Source: Agromyces sp. CF514 | GTDB taxonomy: Bacteria; Actinomycetota; Actinomycetes; Actinomycetales; Microbacteriaceae | NCBI RefSeq assembly: GCF_900113185.1 | Contig: NZ_FOZD01000001.1 | Span: 1,178,001 to 1,242,000, forward strand | Length of the DNA: 64,000 bases | Reading direction: 5' to 3' | Shown here: piece after piece, positions 26,136 through 33,722 of the stretch | How the letters are laid out: each line of letters starts with the position of its first letter | Position numbering within the stretch: position 1 is the first letter of the stretch | Translations under genes and position numbers: made by a program | The notes under the pieces: model-generated | Told to the model about the DNA's origin: nothing | The model's database searches: none | What the model saw: the letters and a program-made list of their open reading frames with translations, nothing else

Positions 26136-26939
26136 ATGACGCGAGGAACGGCACGCGCGGCGCTGATCGCGTACTTCATCGTCCTGATCCCGCTCGTCGC
26201 GCTCCTCTCCACCCTCGTCATCGCGAACCCCGAACAGACGGCCTACGTCTACGCCGTGATGTTCGCGCCCGCGGCGTCGGCGCTCCTGGCCTGGCCGATC
26301 TCGGGCGTGCGGCCGCGGTTCGGGCGGTTCGGGTGGCGGAGCCTCGTCCTCCCCGTCGGACTCATCGCGATCGTCGGCCTCGGGTACCTCCTCGGAGGCC
26401 TCGCCGGCATCCTTCAAGGAACGGGCGACGCGTCGCCCGACCCGGTGTCGCTCGCCATCGGCATCCCCACCTCGATCGCGCTCGCGCTCGGCGAGGAGCT
26501 CGGCTGGCGCGGGTACCTCCTGCCGCAGTTGCGTCGGGTGACGGGGTTCTGGGCGGCGAACGCCGTCGTCGCGGGGGTCTGGTTCCTGTTCCACCTGCCG
26601 ATCATCCTGTGGGCGGCGTACGCGCCCACCGATCGGCCCCTTGTGGTCGCACTCCTCTGGTTCGCGGTGAACCTGGCGTTGTTCTCCTTCACGATCGGCG
26701 CACTCTGGGAGCTCACGCACGACGTCTGGATGCCTGCGATCGCGCACGGGCTGTGGAACGTGGTCGTCGCCGACCTGCTGCCGGGCGCGTTCGACGACAG
26801 CCCGTCGTGGCTGCTGGGCGAGTTCGGGTTCGTCCCGGTGCTCCCGCTCGTGGTCGCCCTGCTGCTCGCTCTCCTGCTCTCACGCGGTCGGCGGCCGGCG
26901 CGTCTCGACCTGCGCGCCGGAAGCTCGGCCGAGGGCTGA
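26136..26939 (+). CDS. CPBP-family intramembrane glutamic endopeptidase (Abi/CAAX-like)
   Basis: 267 residues with about eight hydrophobic segments. All conserved motifs are visible: EExxxR as E120-E121-x3-R125 (GEELGWRGYL), FxxxH in WFLFHLP, and HxxxN in IAHGLWN. A GGAGGGG site precedes ATG 26136. These proteases cleave prenylated or other membrane substrates and are linked to bacteriocin self-protection or stress signalling. No bacteriocin gene is apparent nearby. Confidence 0.88.
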   Translation: MTRGTARAALIAYFIVLIPLVALLSTLVIANPEQTAYVYAVMFAPAASALLAWPISGVRPRFGRFGWRSLVLPVGLIAIVGLGYLLGGLAGILQGTGDASPDPVSLAIGIPTSIALALGEELGWRGYLLPQLRRVTGFWAANAVVAGVWFLFHLPIILWAAYAPTDRPLVVALLWFAVNLALFSFTIGALWELTHDVWMPAIAHGLWNVVVADLLPGAFDDSPSWLLGEFGFVPVLPLVVALLLALLLSRGRRPARLDLRAGSSAEG

Positions 26940-26991
26940 TGCACCACGCGGTCGCCCGAACTGGGCATCGACGCGGCCGTGCAACGTGGCC

Positions 26992-26997
26992 TATCCT
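26992..26997 (+). promoter_or_regulatory. -10 element (TATCCT) of a leaderless gene
   Basis: TATCCT ends six bases before ATG 27004; no ribosome-binding site between them. Confidence 0.55.
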
Positions 26998-27003
26998 CGC
27001 GGC

Positions 27004-27816
27004 ATGAGGCTGACGCGCATCGGCGGGCCGACCGTGCTCGTCGAACTCGACGGATGGCGCCTGCTCGTGGACCCGACGTTCGACCCCGCTGGCCGGCACT
27101 ACTCGTTCGGCTGGGGCACCGGCTCGACCAAGACGGCCGGTCCGGCGATCGGCGTCGACGACCTCGGACCGATCGACGTCGCGCTCGTCAGCCACGACCA
27201 TCACGACGACAACCTCGACGACGCCGGGCGTGCCATGCTGCCCTCCGCCGGCGCCGTGGTGACCACGGCGAGCGGTGCCGGGCGGCTCGCGCAGGGCGAG
27301 CCCGGTCGTCGGGTGCCGGCCGACCGGCTCCACGGACTCGTGGCGGGGCAGACGGTCACGCTGGCCGCGCCGCGCCCCGGCCTGCCGACGCTCGTGATCA
27401 CCGCGACGCCGTGCCGGCACGGGCCGCCGCTGACGCACCCGATCGTCGGCGACGTCATCGGGTTCGCCGTGCGTCGCAAGGGCGAGGAGCAGGTCGCGCT
27501 GTGGATCACCGGCGACACCGTGCTCTTCGGGCCGCTTCGGCGGGTGGCCGAGGAGCTCTCGATCGACGTCATGCTCGCGAACGTGGGCGGCGTGCGGTTC
27601 GGGGTGACCGGCCCGTTGCGGTTCACCATGACCGGCCGCGACGTCGTCGACCTCGTCGGCATCGCGGCTCCGCGGGTCGCGACGTTCGCGCACTACGACG
27701 GCTGGTCGCACTTCGTCGACGGCGAGGCGGGCCTGCGCGACGCGATCGACGCGTCCGCGGCATCCGTGCACGACCGGGCCGTGTGGCTGGTCGACGGGGT
27801 CGCGGTCGAGGTCTGA
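27004..27816 (+). CDS. MBL-fold metal-dependent hydrolase (UlaG-like)
   Basis: 270 residues. The UlaG-type layout starts with TRIGGPTVLVEL and LLVDPTFDP. The metal motif is H64-D-H66-H-D68-D69 (SHDHHDDN), where the final His of HxHxDH is Asp. WITGDTVLF and FAHYDGWSHF give the later ligands. Cytoplasmic. ATG 27004 is chosen because the upstream in-frame alternative lies inside the -10 region. Stand-alone gene; substrate unknown. Confidence 0.8.
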   Translation: MRLTRIGGPTVLVELDGWRLLVDPTFDPAGRHYSFGWGTGSTKTAGPAIGVDDLGPIDVALVSHDHHDDNLDDAGRAMLPSAGAVVTTASGAGRLAQGEPGRRVPADRLHGLVAGQTVTLAAPRPGLPTLVITATPCRHGPPLTHPIVGDVIGFAVRRKGEEQVALWITGDTVLFGPLRRVAEELSIDVMLANVGGVRFGVTGPLRFTMTGRDVVDLVGIAAPRVATFAHYDGWSHFVDGEAGLRDAIDASAASVHDRAVWLVDGVAVEV

Positions 27817-27903
27817 GCTCCCAGGGTCTGAGCTCACCGGCGCCGGGAGTCGAGGCGAACCCCGCGAAACCTGCCCGACGCATGCGGGTGGGAGGATCGT
27901 CCG

Positions 27904-28380
27904 GTGCCTGAACTCGTGATCGCCCCCGGAGACCTCACCGACCCGCGCGTGCTGCGCCTGCTCGAAGACCACCTCGCCGACATGCACGCCACGTCGCCCG
28001 CCGAGAGCGTGCACGCGCTCGACGTCTCGGGCCTGGCCGACCCGTCGATCACGTTCTGGGCCGTCGCCGACGGCGACGACCTGCTCGGCTGCGTCGCGCT
28101 CAAGCAGCTCTCGCCCGAGCACGGCGAGCTCAAGTCGATGCGGACGGATGCCGCGGCGCGCGGCCGCGGCCTCGGTCGCCGCCTGCTCGAGCACGTGCTC
28201 GACGAGGCGCGTGCACGCGGCTACGCGCGCGTCAGCCTCGAGACGGGCACCGAGCCGTTCTTCGCACCGGCCCGCGCGCTCTACGAGAAGGCAGGATTCG
28301 CCGAGTGCCCGCCCTTCGGCTCCTACTCGCTCGACCCGAACAGCGTCTACTACACGCTCGAGCTCGCCCGGCGCGCCTGA
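27904..28380 (+). CDS. GNAT-family N-acetyltransferase
   Basis: 158 residues from GTG 27904, preceded by GGGAGGA. The acetyl-CoA site is seen as LKSMRTDAAARGRGLGRRLLEHV (motif A, R/Q-x2-G-x-G/A), followed by LETGTEPFFAPARALYEKAGFAE, typical of the YsnE/PhnO-like small acetyltransferases. Short GNAT of standard size. Acceptor unknown; context is uninformative. Confidence 0.88.
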   Translation: MPELVIAPGDLTDPRVLRLLEDHLADMHATSPAESVHALDVSGLADPSITFWAVADGDDLLGCVALKQLSPEHGELKSMRTDAAARGRGLGRRLLEHVLDEARARGYARVSLETGTEPFFAPARALYEKAGFAECPPFGSYSLDPNSVYYTLELARRA

Positions 28381-28420
28381 CGCCCGCCGCGGGGCTGCGG
28401 GGCGAACGGGGAGCGACGCA

Positions 28421-28456
28421 CGAGCGGCGCGCCGAGCGGCGCGCCGAGCGGCGCGT
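28421..28456 (+). repeat. 12-bp tandem repeat CGAGCGGCGCGC x3
   Basis: Three copies, the last ending in T, between the convergent acetyltransferase and TetR genes. Each unit can fold on its own (GCGCGC), but no single strong hairpin dominates. Confidence 0.9.
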
Positions 28457-28468
28457 CGTGCAGGGCGC

Positions 28469-29086
28469 TCAGCGCGCGGCGAGCCCCGAGATGAGCACGT
28501 CGGCCAGGGCATCGAGGCTGCCGGGGCGCGCGGGCGTGCGCGTGAGCGCGGTGAAGAGCACGGCGCCGATCATGGCGTCGGCCGCGGCGTCGAGATCCGC
28601 GTCGGCGCGGAGGTCTCCGGCCCCGACGCCCGCGCGCAGCAGCCCGACGAGGTGCGCGCGCCCGGGTGCCGTGAACGCGGCGTAGAGGCGGCCGTCGTCG
28701 TCGTTCTCGGCGGCGACCGACGCGAGCGCCCGGATCACGGCGACCTGCTCGGCGTCCTCCACCTGCAGCGCTGCGGCGTGCAGCCAGGCCCGCACGGCGT
28801 CGGGCGCGGTCGAGCCCGACCGGTCGTGGGCGCGGCCGCCCGCGGCATCCGTCGGCGCCTCGAACCCGACCGCGAACCGCCCGTCGAGCATCATGTCGGC
28901 GACGAGCCGCGATTTCGACGGCCAGCGCCGGTAGACGGTCTGGCGTGCGACGCCCGCCCGATCGGCGATGGCCTGCATGGTGAGCGCGTCGTAGCCGTCG
29001 GCGACGAGCAGGTCGCGCGTCGCCTCGAGGATCGCTCGATCGGCCTCGGTGTTGCGCGGGCGCCCTCTCGTTCGACTCTGCTGCAC
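28469..29086 (-). CDS. TetR-family transcriptional regulator
   Basis: 205 residues. N-terminal helix-turn-helix at about 15-60 (ILEATRDLLVADGYDALTMQ, AGVARQTVYRRWPSKSRLV). The C-terminal ligand domain has a TetR_C look. A tail-like insert around residues 78-92 includes TDAAGG, coded by a palindrome half-site. Divergent from an SDR gene with a palindrome between them, so it probably controls that gene and itself. Confidence 0.88.
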   Translation of the reverse strand: MQQSRTRGRPRNTEADRAILEATRDLLVADGYDALTMQAIADRAGVARQTVYRRWPSKSRLVADMMLDGRFAVGFEAPTDAAGGRAHDRSGSTAPDAVRAWLHAAALQVEDAEQVAVIRALASVAAENDDDGRLYAAFTAPGRAHLVGLLRAGVGAGDLRADADLDAAADAMIGAVLFTALTRTPARPGSLDALADVLISGLAAR

Positions 29087-29118
29087 GGCGTCGATTGTAT
29101 TCTCAGCCGCGCTGATTT

Positions 29119-29132
29119 ACGCTACACAGCGT
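29119..29132. promoter_or_regulatory. Candidate TetR operator ACGCT-N4-AGCGT
   Basis: Perfect 5-4-5 inverted repeat in the 70-bp gap between the divergent TetR and SDR genes, placed where it would cover both promoters. Confidence 0.5.
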
Positions 29133-29156
29133 CTCGTTATTGACATGGAGGTCAAC

Positions 29157-29984
29157 ATGCAGAAGGACGTCGCCGTCGTCATCGGTGTCGGAGGAATGGG
29201 GCTCGCGATCGCGAGGCGCATCGCGAACGGGCGACGGGTGGTGCTCGCCGACTTCAACCTCGCGACGCTCGAAGCCGCCGCCGCGCAGCTCACGGGCGAG
29301 GGCCACGACGTGGTCACGCGCCGCGTCGACGTCTCCGACCGCGCCTCGGTCGCGGAGCTCGCGGATGCCGCGGCCGCTGCCGGGCGCGTCACCCACGTCG
29401 CCCACACCGCCGGGCTCTCGCCCATGCAGGCGCCGACGCAGGCCATCCTCTCCGTCGACCTGCTCGGCGTCGCGCACGTGCTCGACGAGTTCCCGCGCGT
29501 GATCGCCCCCGGCGGTGCGGGCGTGGTCATCTCGAGCATGTCGGCGTACTTCGCCGCGCCCACCCTGCCGGCCGAGCTCGGCGCAGCGCTCGCGACGACG
29601 CCGACCGACGAGCTGCTCGCGCTGTCGTTCCTCGCCGGGCTGCCCAACCCGGGTGCCGCCTACAGCGTCGCGAAGCGGGCCAACCAGCTGCGCGTGGCCG
29701 CGGCATCCGTCGCCTGGGGCGAGCACGGCGCCCGCATCAACTCGATCAGCCCCGGCGTGATCTCGACGCCCATGGGGCAGGAGGAGCTCGCCGGCGACTC
29801 GGGCGAGCAGATGCGCGGCATGGTCGCCGCCTCGGCCGCGAAGCGCCTCGGCACGCCCGACGACATCGCCGCCGCGGCGGCGTTCCTGCTCGACCCGCAG
29901 GTCGCGAGCTTCATCAGCGGCATCGACCTGCTCGTCGACGGCGGCACGGTCGCGGGCGTGAACGCGCGAGGCCTGCTGGGCTGA
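29157..29984 (+). CDS. Short-chain dehydrogenase/reductase
   Basis: 275 residues. GGAGG at 29148-29152 sits five bases before ATG 29157, so that start is preferred over ATG 29145. The cofactor loop is the unusual GVGGMGLA (Rossmann-like rather than TGxxxGIG), HTAG replaces NNAG, and the active Ser and Y-x3-K are in VISSMSAYFAAP and AAYSVAKRAN. About 32 residues are inserted between the Ser and the Tyr, as in some steroid- or terpenoid-type SDRs. Regulated by the divergent TetR gene. Substrate unknown. Confidence 0.85.
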   Translation: MQKDVAVVIGVGGMGLAIARRIANGRRVVLADFNLATLEAAAAQLTGEGHDVVTRRVDVSDRASVAELADAAAAAGRVTHVAHTAGLSPMQAPTQAILSVDLLGVAHVLDEFPRVIAPGGAGVVISSMSAYFAAPTLPAELGAALATTPTDELLALSFLAGLPNPGAAYSVAKRANQLRVAAASVAWGEHGARINSISPGVISTPMGQEELAGDSGEQMRGMVAASAAKRLGTPDDIAAAAAFLLDPQVASFISGIDLLVDGGTVAGVNARGLLG

Positions 29985-30045
29985 GCCCGCCGCGCGGCCG
30001 TGCGGCCGTGCCGCCGCGCGCCGCGCCACGCCCCGCTGAACGCGT

Positions 30046-30181
30046 CGAGCGGTCGCGATCGGGCGCTACCGCCGCTTCCGAAGCGGCTGAACGCGACCGC
30101 TCGGCGGGTGCCGTCCGGCGCGTCGCATCCGGCCCGGCCGAACGCGACCGCTCGGCGGATGCCATCGGCGCGCCGCATCCG
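30046..30181. repeat. Imperfect direct repeats of about 51 bp with inverted arm
   Basis: The unit beginning GAACGCGACCGCTCGGCGG starts at 30089 and again at 30140. Each copy ends with GCATCCG. CGAGCGGTCGCG at about 30046-30057 is the inverse of the CGCGACCGCTCG in both copies, so alternative hairpins can form. The 277-bp gap holds no supported gene. Confidence 0.8.
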
Positions 30182-30249
30182 CTCGCGCTGGTCTGAGCCG
30201 GCGTGCAGCGCGGTGACGGATGCCGCGTGCGCCGGTCGTGGGCACGCGC

Positions 30250-30255
30250 CATGAT
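30250..30255 (+). promoter_or_regulatory. -10 element (CATGAT) of a leaderless gene
   Basis: CATGAT ends six bases before ATG 30262, with no ribosome site; same arrangement as at 15435. Confidence 0.5.
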
Positions 30256-30261
30256 GGGGCG

Positions 30262-31206
30262 ATGAACGCCGACGACCGCCACGCGGCATCCGTTCGCCCC
30301 GCCGTGCACGACCGTCGCGGCCGGCTGCTCGCCGAGGTGCGCGATTCCGCGGCCCGACGTCGCCCCGCCCGGCTGCTCGCGCAGTGGACCGACGATCCGC
30401 TCGTCGCCGTCTCGCCCGTCGGCCTGCGCACGAGCGTGGCCCTCGACGCGATCGCGCTCGACGCGGCATCCGGATACGACGCCCTGCTGCTGTCGCCGGT
30501 CGCGCCGCTCGGCTCGACGTCCGTGCTCGCGCCCACCTCGCAGGACCGCGTGCTGTCGACGATCCGCCCGGTCGAGGTCGTGTCGGACCCGACGAACGTG
30601 CTCGCCCTCGAGGCTGCGTCTCGGATGCGACGGGCGCCCGGCGCGGAGGCGCGGCTCTGCACGCTGCACCAGACGCTCCGGATGCAGCCGGTCGGTCGGG
30701 CCGCGGGCCACACGGCGCACTTCCGGCTGTTCGCCCTCGCCGACGCCGGGCGCGCCCGCCCTGATGACGGCTTCGAGGTCGACGCGGTGCTCGCGCACCT
30801 GGACGTGTATCGCACGCTGCTGGAGGCCGCGGCGTCGGCCGGGCTGGGCGCCGGGAGTGCGCCGCGGGCGATCGTACGCACCTCGTCGGGTGGCCGACAT
30901 ACCGTCGGCGACCGTGACGCGCTCGGCGACCGCGAGTCGCTCGGCGACCGCGACGTGCTCGGCGACCGGGTCGCTGCGGCGATCGTCGCGCGATGGCCCG
31001 ACGTCGAGGTCGTGCGCGAACCGCTCGCCGGCACCTACTACGACGGCCTCCGGGTGGGCTTCGGCGTGTGCACGGACGATGGGACGTTCGTCGAGCTCGT
31101 CGACATCGGCCGATTCGGGTGGGTCGGCGAGCTCACGGCCGATCGGCGCAACCGGTTCGTCGCGAGCGCGATCGGCATCCAGCTGATCCCGCTCCTGCTC
31201 GGCTGA
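30262..31206 (+). CDS. Orphan protein, possible degenerate class II aminoacyl-tRNA-synthetase-like fold
   Basis: 314 residues, unknown family. An N-terminal segment (VVSDPTNVLALEAASRM, then TAHFRLFALADAGR) resembles the LRPDMTPQVAR and motif-2 region of HisRS/HisZ. Near the end, YYDGLRVGF (259-267) and DIGRFGW (281-287) followed by a short helix recall the YYTG and GGRYD parts of motif 3. The region at 216-236 is a four-fold GDR-[DE]-x-L repeat. No signal peptide or membrane segment. The resemblance is a visual alignment only. Gene is single, leaderless-type, between intergenic repeats. A new catalytic or regulatory paralogue of a HisRS-like core is possible; a chance resemblance cannot be excluded. 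Confidence 0.45.
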   Translation: MNADDRHAASVRPAVHDRRGRLLAEVRDSAARRRPARLLAQWTDDPLVAVSPVGLRTSVALDAIALDAASGYDALLLSPVAPLGSTSVLAPTSQDRVLSTIRPVEVVSDPTNVLALEAASRMRRAPGAEARLCTLHQTLRMQPVGRAAGHTAHFRLFALADAGRARPDDGFEVDAVLAHLDVYRTLLEAAASAGLGAGSAPRAIVRTSSGGRHTVGDRDALGDRESLGDRDVLGDRVAAAIVARWPDVEVVREPLAGTYYDGLRVGFGVCTDDGTFVELVDIGRFGWVGELTADRRNRFVASAIGIQLIPLLLG

Positions 31207-31240
31207 GCGCCGAGCGGGGCCCGAACCACGCCGAAAGGAG

Positions 31241-31294
31241 CGAGCGGATGCCGCGGTCGGCCGGGACGAACCCGGTGGCCGCGGCATCCGCTCG
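31241..31294. terminator. 16-bp stem of CGAGCGGATGCCGCGG between convergent genes
   Basis: Perfect 16-bp arms at 31241-31256 and 31279-31294, plus an inner CCGGG/CCCGG stem. The arms are the window-wide palindrome half-sites. It separates the orphan gene (plus) from the epoxide hydrolase (minus), so it can terminate both. Confidence 0.75.
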
Positions 31295-31320
31295 CCCTCG
31301 TCAGGCGTCTGCGAGCCCGC

Positions 31321-32478
31321 TCAGCGCTGCCCCGCGAAGAACGCCGCGATGTCGGCCGCGAGCACGTCGGGCACCTCGAGCGCGGCGAAGTGCCCGCCCT
31401 CGGCGAACCGGCTCCAGTGCACGATGGTGTCGTTGTCGCGCTCGGCGAAGACCCTGATGGTCTGGAAGTCGTCGGCGAAGACGGCGACGCCGGTGCGGGC
31501 GTGGTTCACGACGGGCTTGGCCTCGACCTGCGCGTTCTCGTAGTACGCCCGGCTCATGCCCGCGGCGGAGTTGGTGAACCAGGCGATGCTGACGGCCGTG
31601 AGGATCTTCTCGAGCGGCACCATCGACGTACCGTTGCCGAAGGACTCGAACAGCTCGCTGTAGGCGAGCAGCCCGACGGGCGAGTCGCTGAGCCCGGCCG
31701 CGACGGTCTGCGGCCGCGACGCGTTCATGGTGTTGTACCCGCCGACCTTCTGGAACCACTGCATGTGCTCGAGGCCCGCGTAGTCGGCGGGCTCGAGGCG
31801 CTCGAACTCGCTCGGGTCGCCCGACGGGAACGAGAAGAGCTGCAGCACGTGCAGGCCGAGGAAGCCCTCGGGCTCGAGCAGCCCGAGCTCTCGGGCGACC
31901 ATCGCGCCGTTGTCCGAGCCGTGCACGCCGTAGCGCTCGTAGCCGAGTCGGCGCATGAGCGCGTCGTACGCGCGGGCCACCCGCGACATGGTCCAGCCCG
32001 ACTCGCGCACCGGGTTCGAGAACCCGAAGCCCGGGGCATCCGGGATCACGACGCTGAAGGCGTCTTCGGCACGCCCGCCGTACGCGACCGGGTCGACGAG
32101 GCGGTCGATGACGTCGAGGTAGTCGGCCGACGAGCCCGGATAGGTGTGCGCGAGCAGCAGCGGCGTCGCGTCGGCGTGCGGCGAGACGACGTGGATGAAG
32201 TGGATCGGCTGCCCGTCGACCTCGGCGATGAAGTGCGGCACGGCGTTGAGCCGGGCCTCGACCGCGCGCCAGTCGAACGCCTTCCACTGCTCGACGGCGT
32301 CGCGCAGGTAGTGGTTCGGGGTGCCGGTGGCCCAGTCGTCGCCGGGGGCGGGCTGGGGGAGCCGGGTGCGCGCGAGGCGATCGGCGAGGTCGTCGAGGTC
32401 GGCCTGCGGCACGTCGACGATGAAGGGGCGGATGTCGGTGGCGGACGTGGATGCGGTGGTGTCGGCTGCGCTGTTCAT
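31321..32478 (-). CDS. Epoxide hydrolase (EHN-domain, Asp-nucleophile type)
   Basis: 385 residues from ATG 32478. The N-terminal EHN domain (IRPFIVDVPQADLDDLADRL, the PHFIAEVDGQPIHF strand) is followed by the alpha/beta core. The oxyanion loop is HTYPGSSADYLD and the nucleophile elbow HGSDNGAM has Asp in place of Ser, as in true epoxide hydrolases. The acid and His of the triad lie in the late segments (VVNHARTGVAVFADD and EGGHFAALE). It opens an epoxide with water through an enzyme ester. Divergent from a WYL-type regulator that likely controls it. Confidence 0.9.
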   Translation of the reverse strand: MNSAADTTASTSATDIRPFIVDVPQADLDDLADRLARTRLPQPAPGDDWATGTPNHYLRDAVEQWKAFDWRAVEARLNAVPHFIAEVDGQPIHFIHVVSPHADATPLLLAHTYPGSSADYLDVIDRLVDPVAYGGRAEDAFSVVIPDAPGFGFSNPVRESGWTMSRVARAYDALMRRLGYERYGVHGSDNGAMVARELGLLEPEGFLGLHVLQLFSFPSGDPSEFERLEPADYAGLEHMQWFQKVGGYNTMNASRPQTVAAGLSDSPVGLLAYSELFESFGNGTSMVPLEKILTAVSIAWFTNSAAGMSRAYYENAQVEAKPVVNHARTGVAVFADDFQTIRVFAERDNDTIVHWSRFAEGGHFAALEVPDVLAADIAAFFAGQR

Positions 32479-32545
32479 GTCTTCGACGGTACGGTCGATA
32501 GCGGAAAGTATCGTTCCTGATGAACCGAACTCGTCGGAGGATTCC

Positions 32546-33547
32546 ATGACGGACACGGCCGGTCGCCTGCTGGCCCTGCTCGGCCTGCTGCAGTCGCGCC
32601 CGTCGTGGTCGGGGCCCGAGCTCGCCGAGCGGCTCGGCGTCACCACGCGCACGATCCGCAACGACGTCGAGCGCCTGCGCGCGCTCGACTACCCCGTCGC
32701 CGCGACGCGCGGCTCCATCGGCGGGTACCGGCTCGGCGCGGGCGGGCGCCTGCCGCCGCTGCTGCTCGACGACGAGGAGGCCGTGGCGGTGGCGATCGGC
32801 CTGCGCGCCGCCACCGGGGTCGCCGGGGTCGCCGAGTCGAGCCGCCGCGCGCTCGCCAAGCTCGAGCAGGTGCTGCCGCCGCGCCTGCGACCCACCGTCG
32901 AGGCCTTCGCGACGGTCGTCGACAACGCTCCGGCGAACAACGACACCGATGCCCCCGACCCCGAGGTCGACCCCGAGGTGCTGCGCGCGATCGCGACGGC
33001 GATCCGCTCGGTCGAGTGGCTGCGGTTCGACTACGGCGACCGTGGCGACGGCGACCGCGGCGACGATCGCAGCGACGTGCCGCGCCTCGTCGAGCCGTAC
33101 CGGCTGCTGTCCTGGCTCCGCCGCTGGTACCTCGTCGCACGCGACCCGGAATCGGGGGAGTGGGACGTCTTCCGCGCCGACCGCATGCGCCCGCGCATGC
33201 CCACGCGGCGCCGGTTCGATCCGCGGCTCGTGCCCGGCGGCGACTACACGGCGTTCACCATGCGGCAGGTCGCGGTGAGCGGATGGATCGTGCACGCGCG
33301 CCTGCGCATCGCGGCACCGGCCTCGGCCGTGCTCGAGCGCATCCACTCCGCGGTCGGCATCGTCGAGGCGGTCTCGCCCGACGAGTCGATGCTGGTGACC
33401 GGCGCCGACAGCCTCGACACGATCGCGGCCTACATCGGCATGCTCGGCATGGACTTCACGGTCGAGTCGCCGCCCGAGCTGCGCGACCTGCTGCGCGTCT
33501 ACGCCGATCGCTATCGCAGGGCGGCCGACGCGGCATCCGTCACCTGA
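32546..33547 (+). CDS. HTH_11/WYL-domain transcriptional regulator
   Basis: 333 residues with GGAGG before ATG 32546. The N-terminal helix-turn-helix (SGPELAERLGVTTRTIRNDV) is followed by GYRLGAGGRLPPLLLDDEE and the WYL domain. In that domain R in VEPYRLLSWLRRWYLVARD and the WxVFR (EWDVFRADRM) are the family signatures. It probably senses a small molecule or nucleic acid fragment and regulates the divergent epoxide hydrolase. An imperfect palindrome GGAA-N7-TTCC lies in the 67-bp gap at about 32502-32516. The last codons overlap a hairpin of palindrome half-sites. Confidence 0.88.
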   Translation: MTDTAGRLLALLGLLQSRPSWSGPELAERLGVTTRTIRNDVERLRALDYPVAATRGSIGGYRLGAGGRLPPLLLDDEEAVAVAIGLRAATGVAGVAESSRRALAKLEQVLPPRLRPTVEAFATVVDNAPANNDTDAPDPEVDPEVLRAIATAIRSVEWLRFDYGDRGDGDRGDDRSDVPRLVEPYRLLSWLRRWYLVARDPESGEWDVFRADRMRPRMPTRRRFDPRLVPGGDYTAFTMRQVAVSGWIVHARLRIAAPASAVLERIHSAVGIVEAVSPDESMLVTGADSLDTIAAYIGMLGMDFTVESPPELRDLLRVYADRYRRAADAASVT

Positions 33548-33562
33548 TCGAGCGGATGCCGC
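33530..33562. terminator. Inverted GCGGCATCCG / CGGATGCCGC around the WYL stop codon
   Basis: A 10-bp stem (33530-33539 with 33553-33562) whose loop contains the TGA stop at 33545-33547. Half-sites of the palindrome family placed in inverse order. Confidence 0.55.
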
Positions 33563-33643
33563 GGGCGCGCGCGGTGCGCCCCGCAGGCCTGCGCGACGTC
33601 CACGTCGCCCATCGCCCGTGTCCGCATCGCCGCAACTCCGATC

Positions 33644-33698
33644 GTGCGGACGCATGTGGTCGTTCGGCGGGCGGAATGGCGACCATTCGCGTCCGCGC
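33644..33698. terminator. Degenerate member of the GCGGACGCGAATGGTCGC hairpin family
   Basis: The right arm (33679-33698) is identical to the family consensus; the left arm (33644-33663) matches it at 15 of 20 positions with two more wobble pairs. It lies between convergent WYL and LacI genes. A smaller internal stem GAATGG/CCATTC is also possible. Confidence 0.65.
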
Positions 33699-33722
33699 GT
33701 GCGGAACGCGCACGCAGAAGTC

